Assembly (NCBI GenBank): GCA_963422465.1 | Contig: OY730174.1 | Coordinates: forward strand, 310,001-374,000 | Source: Lichina pygmaea | Lineage: Eukaryota > Ascomycota > Lichinomycetes > Lichinales > Lichinaceae | Length of the DNA stretch: 64,000 nucleotides | Reading direction: 5' to 3' | Shown here: positions 53,944 through 64,000 of the stretch, in pieces | Position numbering within the stretch: position 1 is the first letter of the stretch | Layout of the letters: each line of letters starts with the position of its first letter | Translations under genes and position numbers: made by a program | Notes under the pieces: generated by a model | The model's database searches: none | What the model was told of the DNA's origin: nothing | Seen by the model: the letters and a program-made list of their open reading frames with translations, nothing else

Positions 53944-56070
53944 ATGAAGCCGGCATTCATCGTTGTCGCCCTGTCCGTCGCCGGGACCGGTTTTGCTCGC
54001 CCGTCGAACGAGGGCGACGGACATCCCAAGGACTTGACACGCCGTGATCCCATCCTATCAGCCATCACCACCGGGGCCTCGCTCGTCAGCGGCTTGTTTG
54101 GTATGGGAGATTGTCTTGATCCACCCTGGCATTGGAGTCGCTCTAATATTCGGCTCCGACAGGCAAGAAGAAGAAGAAGGGGGCAGACCAGCCTAAAGCA
54201 GAACGAATGGCCTTCGATGCAAACACCTGCCTGTGTAATGATGTCACCGGAGCGAAGTCGACCGAGGCCGAGTGCCATCGATGCTGTGACGCTCGAGGAT
54301 ATGCCGTCAGTATCCCCTGCGTCGCTACCTCCTCCACTTTGGCGCGTTCCAAGTGCTGACTCTGCCGTAGGACTCGATCATGGCATGCAAGAGCAACTGT
54401 GGCCTGATCCCGGCTGACATCGGCCAGGGTAAGATTGGGCTTGCGTGTACGGAGCAATACATCGCTGCGCCGGCTCCAGCGGCCGCGCCTGCTGGCGGTT
54501 CCACTGCGCCGGGCACGCAGCCCGGGTCGATGCTAGGCAGCGATCCGAATGCGCTCGCAGCTGGTGGTCGCACCGACAATCGTGCGCTCCCCGCCGATGA
54601 CCCCAACATTGTTCCATGGAGCGGATACAACAGAGGCCTCCCGCAAAGCAGCACAGACTACACGGGTACGCAGTACGGCGGCAACGCGAGGAGTCCTTAT
54701 GGCAACAGTGCGATTCAGAACGGAGGCAACAACGGCCGCTATTCGCAGGCGTCGGATTTGAACTCCTCACCCTACGGTCAGGGCAACCGGTTTGAGAACA
54801 TGGCTTTCCAGTCGAGCCCGACGGACCAGACAAACGCTGGGATCGACCGCTATGGCGTACCGGGTAACCAGCGATCGTCCTTCGAATCCGGTCTCAGGGC
54901 TCCGCAAGCCGAATCTGTCGATCCATCCGGATATGCACAGTACTATCAGGACACCGCGAATGCCGGAAACTCGCTCGCAAATGCGGACCAGCGGCGAATC
55001 GAGCAGTCTCAAGGCAACGACGGCGTGCGGCAGACGGACTCGAGCCCCAGCATGGGCTCAGGTTCCTCGGGCATCCCCGATGATACCGAGTCGCCAGAGG
55101 GCGCGAAGCCCCTGGACACCGAATCTCCGGAGGGCGCGAAGCCCGCCGACACCGAGTCGCCGGAGGGCGCAAAGCCCCTGGACACCGAGTCTCCGGAGGG
55201 CGCAAAGCCCCTGGACACCGAGTCTCCGGAGGGCGCGAAGCCCGCCGACACCGAGTCGCCAGAGGGCGCAAAGCCCCCGGACACCGAGTCTCCGGAAGGC
55301 GCGGAGCCCGTGGACACTGATTCGACGGAGGGCGCGAAGCCCGACGCAGATGGCGAAGGGTCTACTCCCCCGACAACAAATGACGACGCGTCCCCAGATG
55401 CTTCTCAGGACCCCATTGTGCCGCAGACGAATGGAGATGACTCTCAACCGACACTCCCGGACGGGCCAGCGAATGACGACACCTCGTTGACTCCCTCGCC
55501 CATCTCCAAGACCGACTACGGTGGCTCGGCAGACTCGACGTACGGTGGGTTTCCCGGCGAGAAGCTGTCCTCCACTCGCACGACGCCCCTGAGCCCAAGG
55601 GAAAAGTTTCTGGCAAATGAAGCAGCGAAGTTACGCAATGTTGCCGCCGGCGCCGCAGCTGCGCGACAGTCTGTCATCGCCGCCGCCGCAGCATCATCGG
55701 AGGCAGCCACTGCAGCGGCCGCGCAAAAAGATGCCGAAGATGCCGCATGGAAGACCCAGAAGGACTTGGAAATGAGCCAGATAAGAGACTGCTCGCAAAA
55801 GCGAAAGAGAAAGTCGCTCAAGTTCGACAAGAAGGCTTGTCGGAAATGTTGCACGAAGATCGATTACCTAGTAAGTGCCAACTGTACTCAATGGTCATTT
55901 GGTCGTCCCCTCGTCCTCGTTCACGTGCAACCCTCCCGGTCTGTGCGTCCACTTTTGCTGACAAACTATCGTTCGCGAAACTGCAGCCTGGCACTCCCAA
56001 CTCTACTCCGCTCGACAAGCACGACTGCTACCAAGGCTGCGTGGATTCGAAGAACACCCTTCAAGATTGA
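53944..56070 (+). CDS. Secreted repeat protein with a cysteine module at each end
   Basis: Four exons: 53944-54100, 54163-54305, 54371-55870 and 55987-56070, in frame, 627 residues. A signal peptide (MKPAFIVVALSVAGTGFARP) is followed by a Kex2-like LTRR site. Module 1 (residues about 70-125) has CLCND, ECHRCCDARGY, CKSNC and one more Cys. The middle is disordered: Ala/Gly/Pro, then Asn/Gln/Tyr-rich, then eight 11-residue repeats DTESPEGAKPx (55082-55345), then an Ala-rich helix (about 55610-55735). Module 2, split by the last intron, has DCSQ, ACRKCCTKIDYL and DCYQGC. Both modules fit C-x(12-15)-C-x2-CC-x(11-19)-C-x3-C, which suggests an old duplication. I know no named family. A cell-wall or extracellular role fits, but is inference. 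Confidence 0.72.
55082..55345 (+). repeat. 33-bp coding minisatellite, eight units
   Basis: Eight head-to-tail 33-bp units encode DTESPEGAKP plus a variable last residue (L, A, L, L, A, P, V, D). The last unit is the most diverged (DTDSTEGAKPD). Units are close in sequence, so copy number may vary among strains. Confidence 0.93.
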
Positions 56071-59000
56071 AGCGGCTTCATGTACATACTCTCTTTCTTG
56101 GCGGGCTTGTCTCTACCATTTTCGATCATTCCGAGTGAGAGCCAATGCGCATCTTCTGAACCTAACAACGTCCCTATTCTCCTTCGTTTGTTCGAGGGCG
56201 GGGGGGGCAAGCGGGAGTGGGAGCGTGGACGGGCATATATTCGTCTTACTACTCTACACGTGACCCGTCTAGCACGCTGCTGAACGACGCTGGGTCTGAT
56301 CGCTCGCTGCTTGAGTAATCTCAATGTTGTTCTTTCTCTTTTCCTCCGCGACTTACACGGCCAGCCGAAACATCTAATGGAAGGGGCTTTGGACCCTGTA
56401 TCTGCTCTGCATCTGCTCTACCACCAGCAACTATCTACGCAAGGCGTCCTTCTTGTCTCCTCGCTGCTTCTTTCGCCCAGGGCCATCATCACTGTTGTGA
56501 TCATTATAGTTGTCATCGTCATTGTCATCGTCATCATTCTAATCATCATCCTCATTTCCTTGTTTCCTTTTTTTTGGTCTGCTACAATCGACACTGCGTT
56601 GTCAGTGGTGAGCTCTAGTGAAGAGGAAGAGAGTACTTGCTCACTCCTGAAGAAAGGATTGTTAGGACTTCTCTATCTTCTCCACCTTCCCGGCCCTCCC
56701 CCACCCCTCTCCCCTCCCCCTCTCTCCACTGCATTTCCCTTTCTGTAGCTGTATACATCTTTGTTGTCTATAAACCCAACAAAGAAGAATGTTCAATGGA
56801 AAATATACTGTGAACTTGACACAGACACAGACATGGACACATCAGTACTTCCCAGAGCTATTTGAATGTGATGATTTGTTGGCGGAGCTCATCAGGCCCG
56901 CACAATTTTCAGGATACAACTTCAAAGATGATTTGTAGCAAAACAGATGTCTGTTCATAGCTGTTGCATTGTTACCCAGATCAGATGTATCATCAGTGCT
57001 CACTCACTAGCCATTCAGGCTGCGTCATTTTATGGCGAGACGCAGGAAAGATGTAGCGAGCTGCACCACTGCTATCTTTGTAAAATCAACGTGCGAGCTA
57101 CGTGTAATGGTCCAAAAGATCGAAGCTATCAGGGCAGCCGGCGGCCTTCCTTGTTTATTTGTACAGTATAGTATCTGTTGAGGATGCCCCTGTCGAGCCC
57201 CTAGTTGTGGGAGAGCCTATGCGCCACCACCAAGACCTTGACCATGGGAAAGCCGAAGTCCCGCGCGACCCACAGATCCGAGAAGGTTGCCGCAAAAACG
57301 CCGAGAGCTGAGGCGAGCATCTACGCCACCAACGTCGACACTAAAAGTAAGTACGCCACACCGGGAGCAGGCACAGCAGTAAGACTGGAGCAGCACTAGA
57401 AATCGGCGTAGCACGTATAGCCGGGGCTATTACCCAACATCCTCTCATCTCGAGCAGTTGGAGTCGCAAGACTATCTAGCATCAAACATCCTCGTCAGCA
57501 CCCTGACAGACTCCCTTGTCTTGGTGTGTGCGTTGTGTCAGTTTGAGCAGAGGGGGGAGACCTCCCCTACGATAAGAACACTAAAGTATATTAGAATTGG
57601 TAAAGGAGGAAAAGTACGGTAGTACGACACAGATCTCTTTTCGGAGGACTGGGACTCGGTCGGGAGACTCGCTTCAGAGGCAGGCTGTCTCCGTAGTTGA
57701 AGATACCGTACGGGAGTACAACCACGGCCAAAGGCGAGAGTCCACGTGATTAATCATACCCACACAGCTTTACTTGTGAGTAACCAGCCAGGCTCCAAAA
57801 AAGACGCAAGCCTCCAAAGACGAGGATACTGTAAACCCAACATCCACATTCCTCATCACTAGTCTCAAGCTCTTTTGGCAAGAAAGAGGTTCGGTATGTC
57901 AGAGCTGGATATGAGCACGTGGCTTGTCCAAATGTACTCGTAGTACTCTCGGGAGACATGAAGTCATGTGACTTGCATACGTCAGCAGTACGCACTACAT
58001 TTCCTATCTGCTGACTCATCAACAACCAGGTACAGAGTACATACGTAACGTACCGCCTGACTGCTACTTCAGACGTGCCAGAAAGTTCGACCCAGATCAG
58101 GACTTGTGAGTCACACGCTACTACTCGCCTCACTGGCTGCCTGACGTCTTACTGGTTGCTCTGACGCCTCACTGCTTCGCCTCACTGACTCTGCCCGCCG
58201 CTTTAAGGCAGCCGGGAACAAAGAAAGACGGGTGGCGAAAACAAGGCGAGCAGTGGCCGACCAGTCAGAACCCGTGGCGAGATGTGATGCTAGTACGTAT
58301 ACGTACTAGCGTGACCAGCACTCCTAGAGAACCGGCTGGTGCCTGGCGTTCAGGGGGTTTTCGCCACTTCACGTGTGGCGCACGGACCCTCCTTCTTTGT
58401 TCTCGCGGGCTGCCGCCTGGTGGCGACTCGTCGGCATGTACCGAGTGGCGCTTATCGCGGCCGACAGAGTTAACTTGACTTTGGAAGTTGGAGCGGAAGT
58501 CGTGAGCGGGTAGGGCTTAGCGAAGATGTCAAGCGCCCCGGCCCGTCCCGTCCTGTACGACATCGGCCCACGTTTTTCAAAAGTCAATTCTCGAGCTGCA
58601 AGGAACAACAGACGACATCGATGCCCCCCACCCGTTCGTCTTCGAGAGCCACCAATCTTCGGACGACAACGCTTCATTCACAACTACACAGATTGACGCT
58701 GCCAGGATATGGGACGAGTAGGAGCAAAGTGCGATGGCTCGATTGACTACGGTAGCAGGGTGCCAGCTTGAGCTCAGGAAGTAGAATTGATATCGTCTCG
58801 TCGCGCCTGACTGCTCTGTTCCACGTATGTGTGGCGCATCAGAGCCAGACAAGATGGCGCCGATTGACGGCTCCAGAGCGACCGGTGGCGGAGTATAGAG
58901 TCCTTTCCCTCGATTCGCGACGATGCGCTGGAATCGTTGAATTTGCCGCGAGAAGCCGGAGGACGCATGCCTCGAAGAAGAGCGTTGTAGAACGGCATGT

Positions 59001-60152
59001 AGAGGCGTTGGAAGCGCAATTTGAGCAGTATGGTAGAAAAAAGCCGTCAGAGTGCCCTCGTATATACCTTCATCCGCGGTCTTGAGCCCATCTGCTCGGA
59101 GTTTGGTGTGCTGGTCGCAGAAGCACCAAAGCCTGTCCAAAGACTTTCGACCCATGAGGACGCGTCTGGGGTAGCTCGTGGAAAGTGTGGGGTCCCTGAC
59201 ATGGCCGTCTCAGCCCCACGATGCAATTGCTCCCCCGGAGCTTGTTGCCACAAGTCTGGGAGCTCCCGCGCGAACAAGAGGCTGCCTGTCAACAGCAAAC
59301 GCAGGCTCCCTCGAACGAGCATGTGGACCTCCCAATCGGGCCAAAACCCGCGCCGTTTTACAGCTTCGAGCTGTCAGGAGAGAAGAGCTGCTGACTCGGT
59401 CGACGCAGGTGAGCACATGCTGCCATCGTGAGCTTCAAGCGGGGGGGGGGGGGTCCCACAGGTATAAAAGGGCCTCCCCCCCACCCTCCAACGTCTTTCT
59501 CCTTCTTCTTCTTCTCTCTTCCTTCTTCAACGGCTCCGATCATAGCATCCGCAGACGATATCGCAGCATTCTCTCATCGACCTAGTCGAACGCTGAGGAT
59601 ATTGCTCCCTTCTCTGCCGATCGAAGCTTTAAGCACTGCTTAGCTCTTTGCTCCGTCAAAACCAGTCTGCTCATTCGTTGCCTTGTCGCCTCGTCCGCGC
59701 CTTGATCCTTGCATCATCCTGTCCGTCCGTCGACGCTCGGTGCTCTGCAAGCCGATCGGCCGTCGTTGCCGGCTTGACATTCGTCTCATCTTCTTTTCGT
59801 CCTACATCACCATCTTCTATCCGTCACTCTTCTTTCCGACCTCCATCACCATCTTCTATCCGTCCATCTTCTTTCCGACCTCCATCACCATCTTCTATCC
59901 GTCATTCTTCTTTCCGACCTCCATCACCACCGTCTTCTCTCATCAGCGCTCTTGCGATCCCGTCTCGTCCAGCGGTTCGATCCAAGCTTTGGTCTTCACA
60001 TCGTCCAGTGCGCCGTCATCGACGCTCGGTGCTTTGCAAGAAAGATCGGTTGTCTTTGCCGGCTCGTCATACTTCATCTTCATCACCAAAGCGTCCTACA
60101 TCACCACCATCTCCTCTCTTTCACATCCGACTTCTCTCGTCTCAACATCGAC
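56071..60152. other. Large gene-poor region
   Basis: About 4 kb without a supportable gene. It has a TCATCGTCATTG-type stretch (56490-56570), pyrimidine runs near 56695-56730, a TACGTATACGTAC palindrome near 58293-58307, a G13 tract (59441-59453), and then the long pyrimidine-rich leader of the next gene with 39-bp repeats. A 192-codon minus-strand frame at 58577-59155 has no resemblance to anything I know. Confidence 0.45.
59730..60111. repeat. Duplicated block and 39-bp tandem repeats in the leader of the next gene
   Basis: A block of about 85-93 bp starting TCGACGCTCGGTGCT is present at 59730-59814 and again at 60019-60111, both ending CCTACATCACCAyC. Between them lie three to four 39-bp units beginning CATCACCATCTTC (at 59805, 59844, 59883 and 59922). 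The whole area is pyrimidine-rich and immediately precedes the ATG at 60153. Confidence 0.75.
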
Positions 60153-61046
60153 ATGGATCCGCTCAAGGACCATCACGCGACCGACCCCGTCCAGTCGCCG
60201 GCAAGTCCCGCCGATCCTCCCGTCGCGCCGATGGATCTCTCCAACGCCGACCCCCTCACCAAGGCCGTCACCGCTGCCGAGCCCGCTGCAGAACCCGCGG
60301 CAGAACCCACGAGCGAGTCCGAGGAAGCCGAGCCAGCCCCATCGACGGCGGCCTCTAGCACGGGAGCGGTCCAGACTATAGCGTCGGCGTACAGTGAGTT
60401 GAATCCCGTCGCGAACGGTGGACGTTCAGCTAACACGGCGGAAGCTCACCAGCGTGCACGTGGCAAGCATCCGGACGACACCACTTCCTTCCTGGCCGCT
60501 CACGCGAGCTGGTCCGAGGGGAATCTTCCGGCCATCCTGTTCCGGTGGCGAAAGGGGGACCACCGGAACCCCACCTACACGCCAAGACCCCGGCTCGACC
60601 CTGAGACGGGTGAGCCGGCGCTCGATGCTGCGACGGGGAGGCAGCTCTGGATCTACGACAACGTTCCGGAGTTCCTCTCGTCGCAGATCGAAGGGTGGGC
60701 CCTCGAGGCCATGATGAGGGAGGATGGCCGGATCACCCTCAAGGACCTGCGCGCGCACATCAGAGATGTGCCAGAGAAGCCGAAGAGCATCAACGCTCTT
60801 CAGATGCGGACGAAGCGGTTCCGGGAACGCTTTCGGCTGGCGTCGTGGAGCCGCAGCGACTTCACCTCGGACTGGAACCGCCGCGTGGCCGAGGGTCTGA
60901 CGGCCGATCAAAAGGCCGCCAACACGACTAGGGGCCTTAGCCCCTACTCGTTGGAGGAGGTCACGGCCGTCAGGCGCTCCACGAAGGGGACCGTGCCGCA
61001 GCGGTCGTCCAAGAGGAAGAGGCCAACGGGAGATGGGGAGGAGAAA

Positions 61047-61078
<32 letters not shown>

Positions 61079-61604
61079 GAGTCGTCGCAAGAAGACGAGG
61101 CAGGCGGCGCCGACGCCGGCACCGTCGCGGAAGAGGAAGGCGGACGGGGCCGAGTTGGACGACGGGACTCAGCCCGAAAAGCGCTCGGTGCGGGACCAGG
61201 TAACGTACCAAACCAGAGCTGGCTGTAGCTTTGGAGACGTCACTAACGTCTTTGATCAGAGCTCGCCCCCAGCTGAGACTCGCTCTCTGCCGGTCGCCGA
61301 GGTCGGGGTGATCGACGCAACCAGCCGCCCGGCATCGGTGGCTGCCCCTCGGGGCTGGAGCCTGTTCACCACGTTGCCGTTCCCCGAGGTTGAGTTGTCG
61401 ACCGACTCAACTCCTGCCGCGAGGGTTGTCCATGCTCCCGATCCGCGACTGGAGCTGGGCGGCGGCGTCCTGGGGACTCGGATCCGCTCGGCACGCGTCA
61501 CCTCCACAAGCGCGACTATCGATCCGAGCCTCCTGATGAATTCGGGGGGGATGGGGGCCGGCTGGGACTACCGGCCAAGCCTACGCCTCTGGGAGCCCTG
61601 GTGA
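60153..61604 (+). CDS. Hypothetical nuclear-looking protein with basic and acidic tracts
   Basis: Two exons, 60153-61199 and 61260-61604, 463 residues. The 60-bp intron has GTAACG, a perfect CTAAC branch and TCAG, but it is a multiple of three with no stop, so both forms can be translated. Residues about 10-85 are Ala/Pro/Glu-rich. Residues about 110-240 look folded: ASWSEGNLPAILFRWRKGDH, LWIYDNVPEFLSSQIEGWAL, DGRITLKDLRAHIRDVP and NALQMRTKRFRERFRLASW. A run of basic and acidic clusters follows (RSSKRKRP, an Asp run, RRKKTR), which would act as nuclear localisation signals. The C-terminus is Ser/Pro/Thr-rich. I recognise no family. Its repeat-rich leader and low complexity suggest a fast-changing gene. 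Confidence 0.65.
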
Positions 61605-62882
61605 GCGGCCGGGGTTCCTGGAGGGGCCGGGAGTCCCTCCCCCAATCCTCCCCCTGAGGCGTTATCGTTCTCATCGTCATCATCGTCGTCGTCGTGGCTC
61701 CCTTCGCCGCCGTCCTCGCCATCATAGTCGTTGTTGTCGTCTTCCCGTCACCGTCGTCGTTCCCCGTCGGATTGGGTCCAGGCGAAGCAGCAATCACGAT
61801 CAAGTTCCTGCACGGCGCATCCATCGCCTAACGAGCCACGGACAGCCTCCAAGCAGTCTCCTGCTTGGAAACCACAAGCGAAGAAGGAAAAACGAGGCCC
61901 GCGCAAAGCGAGACTGCCAAAGAAAAGAAGCGGCCGTCTCAGCACAAAATGGGGCAGACGATGGTTGGAAGTCTCACGGCCAGGCGACTGGGGTTCGCGA
62001 GGAGGGAAGGAAGCCGGCCTTAGACAAAGGGCAGGAGAAGGTGAGCCAGCGAGTCGCTGTCACTGGGGCAGTCATCGGTGGCCGTCGAGGAGTTGGTTAA
62101 TCTGACGCTTGCAGGCATCTACGAGTATGAGCAGGCTCACGCACGAGAGGCCATTTACCCGCCCGTGCCGCCGTCGGCTTCATGACCTAAGCATTAGTCA
62201 TCCAGCACTCCCCGTTGGCGAGCGCGAGGCTTTGCGCTGGGCGTTTCCTCCTTCGTCCAAGCTTCCGACTAACAGGTCACGTGCGTGTTGGAACATGTTG
62301 GAGGGCTAAACTTCACTTAGTACGTACGGAAGTACCTTCGTATGTACAGTACGACTACGATGCGTCGGAACTTTTTATCCTTGATTGTTGCGACACCCGG
62401 TGGACGAGGCAGTTCACATTGCAAGTTTTCTTTGGGAAGTATCTCGACATCTTTCAGCTCGCTGTACTCCAATCAAGCAATGGACCCCCCCGGCTTTGTG
62501 GCTGCGCAGCTTTCGCTCGTTTGATGTTGCAGCTTCTACTCCTCACGTAATGTAGCAACTCAATTGGTACGAAGATGGGGCCAACAGTGCTGGCGTTGGA
62601 CCGACCCTTTTGGTAACCGTTGAGCCTCTCGGCCAACCAGCTTCGACCGTCCGTTGATCGTCTCTGTCGTGCGTCGGCTCTGTGTCACGCTGTCGCCGTT
62701 GCCGTCGCCGTTGCTGCGTCGTTGAGGAAGAGAGAGGGAAGGCCCTTGCAGAGCCACACCCCTGGTCCGCGCTCGCATATAATCACCATGTCGTCCTACC
62801 TCGATAGCTTTCCCTACCGCCAGAGGCCATGCTGCTGCATCGCCACTGAGTCCGTCCGTTGGACTTACTCGCACCCGGTACC
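61605..62882. other. Intergenic region
   Basis: 1.3 kb with a TCGTCGTCG-rich stretch (61670-61760) and a TACGTAC/GTACAGTACG block at about 62320-62352. No gene supported. Confidence 0.45.
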
Positions 62883-64000
62883 ATGGCTTCGTCGCTGTGG
62901 TTCGAAGATCGATATCAGGTGCACTTCTACTGCGCTCTCTGTGGAGGTCCCTTTGCGCGCGTGCATCGGACGGACGTTTCGCCTGAATACAATACCGCCG
63001 CTGGAAGTTCGGACGACGACGACGACGACGACGACGACAAGGAAGAGCTCCCGAGCTCGGCCATGGCTGGCTGTACCATCCCATCCGAGACAGATGGCAG
63101 GCTGACGGCACAGGAACTGGCTGCGAGCGACTTCGGCCGGATCGACACGGCTATGGAGGAGGGAGAATGGCACAGCGGCCGGGCTCAAGACCGCGCGAGC
63201 ACGGTGTTTCGACGAGCGTACGACGGTGGCTGTATCGACGAACAAGACATGGCGTGGACGAAGGTGCTGCGCGCATTGATCCACCGCAATGCTCAGCATC
63301 ACCCGGACGGTGGCCGTCAGCAGCTGCAGCCCCAGCACGACGTGTACTTGACCGGCCGCGGTAAGGTGCTGGAACACGGGTCGTGGGCGACGGCGCATCC
63401 ATCTATCACCGTCGACGTCGACGAGGCTGAGAGTGTCGGCATGCTGATCGACGCCGAGGACCAACCCTCCCGTTTCCACATGTACCAGGAGCCGGACCGT
63501 GATGACCGCAAGTTTCAGATCGCCAGCATTCCCTTCCACGAAGAATGCTGGGATATCTTCCAGGAGGCCCTGAGGGCGTCTCTGGCGGCCAGACGGCTCG
63601 AGCCCCAGCCCGGCGCTGAGCTCGTCTCCTACAGTGCGATATGGGCGTACTGGTGTGAGCTCATGCCGACGGCGGCCGACAGCCGAATCTCGGATCCGTC
63701 GTTGCATAGCTTCGCCAGCGGCGCGGCCGAAAACCCCATCACACGCTTCTCCTCCGCCTGCATGGGTGCCGCGGGCTACCGCGAGGCGCAACGCTGCGGC
63801 GCCGGAAAGCGCTGGCTGCATGGAGAGGGACTACACGTATGCGCCCCTTCCCTCCTGTCGTCTCGTCCTCCTCGGGCCTTTCTCTGACTCGCTGGCACAG
63901 TGGCTCGTCGCGAAACCTCGACTGAGCAGGCTCCGCGTGAATCCGTTTCGCGATCCTTTCCCGCCGCCTCCGTCGGAGCCTACGTCCGTATCCAGTACCG
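62883..64000 (+). CDS. Partial gene with N-terminal cysteine pair, fungal F-box-associated style
   Basis: Runs off the right edge. Exon 1 is 62883-63836; an intron (63837-63900; GTATGC ... CTGACTC ... CACAG) leads to an exon open to the window end. The start MASSLWFEDRYQVHFYCALC puts a CALCGGPF pair at the N-terminus, as in many fungal proteins that combine such a cysteine motif with an F-box; no F-box is visible in the part present. An Asp run from a GAC microsatellite (about 63013-63040) follows. The middle has FQIASIPFHEECWDIFQEAL, and the second exon reads WLVAKPRLSRLRVNPFRDPF, also typical of that fungal group. Function unknown; the missing 3' end prevents a firmer call. Confidence 0.6.

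Noticed and set aside
57245-57350. Short basic frame MGKPKSRATHRSEK followed by a GTAAGT
   Set aside because: Could be a first exon, but no convincing continuation or family was found downstream.
58577-59155. 192-codon minus-strand frame
   Set aside because: No domain, unusual composition, and both strands are open in several frames here.
63000-63821. Long minus-strand frame opposite the last gene
   Set aside because: The plus strand carries the cysteine motif, conserved-looking segments and a good intron; the minus frame is its shadow.
1-64000. Possibility of a secondary-metabolite cluster, defence island or CRISPR array
   Set aside because: Only one candidate tailoring enzyme (the acyltransferase) is present, with no synthase, P450 or transporter nearby; no regularly spaced direct repeats were found and the genes are eukaryotic.

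Overview
The window is nuclear DNA of a filamentous ascomycete (Pezizomycotina; I cannot fix the class). The case rests on many short GT-AG introns (50-160 bp), recognisable single-copy fungal housekeeping genes on both strands, Tad-type LINE fragments, pogo/Fot1-type DNA transposons, and stop codons in one transposase that look like CpA-to-TpA (RIP-type) damage. No prokaryotic operon, CRISPR array, rRNA, tRNA, LTR element or viral element was found.

Layout. 1-7 kb is gene-poor: a 5'-truncated LINE with target-site duplications (2094-3608), a small secreted cysteine-containing protein gene (4395-4880, minus) and two copies of a short dispersed repeat. 7-18.2 kb holds CTR9 (Paf1 complex, minus), an internally deleted pogo element, a lipid-droplet-associated hydrolase (plus), DCP1 (decapping, minus) and an OCRL-like inositol polyphosphate 5-phosphatase (plus). 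18.2-27.6 kb holds a tandem-duplicated spacer, a coiled-coil protein of unknown role, a DUF89/ARMT1-type phosphatase, a MUG113/T5orf172 GIY-YIG protein and an LDO/promethin-like lipid droplet protein. 28.3-31.7 kb is a divergent pair, a UBA-containing E2 (UBC1 type) and proteasome ATPase RPT2. 33-45.3 kb has a disturbed coiled-coil gene, a second LINE with an 18-bp target duplication, RIX1 (ribosome biogenesis), an SRPK-like kinase and a nearly complete pogo transposon with perfect boundaries. 45.5-64 kb has YPP1/TTC7 (PI4-kinase scaffold), a wax-synthase-like acyltransferase, a large secreted repeat protein with a cysteine module at each end, a nuclear-looking acidic/basic protein, and a gene with a fungal zinc-ribbon-like N-terminus that runs off the window.

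How it fits together. The genes do not form one cluster; most are conserved cell functions (transcription elongation, decapping, ribosome assembly, ubiquitin-proteasome, phosphoinositide control, lipid droplets). The accessory signals are the two secreted cysteine proteins, the fast-changing low-complexity genes at the right end, and the mobile elements, two of which sit inside divergent promoters. Exon joins below were read by eye; where given, lengths close in frame, but none has been checked against transcripts.
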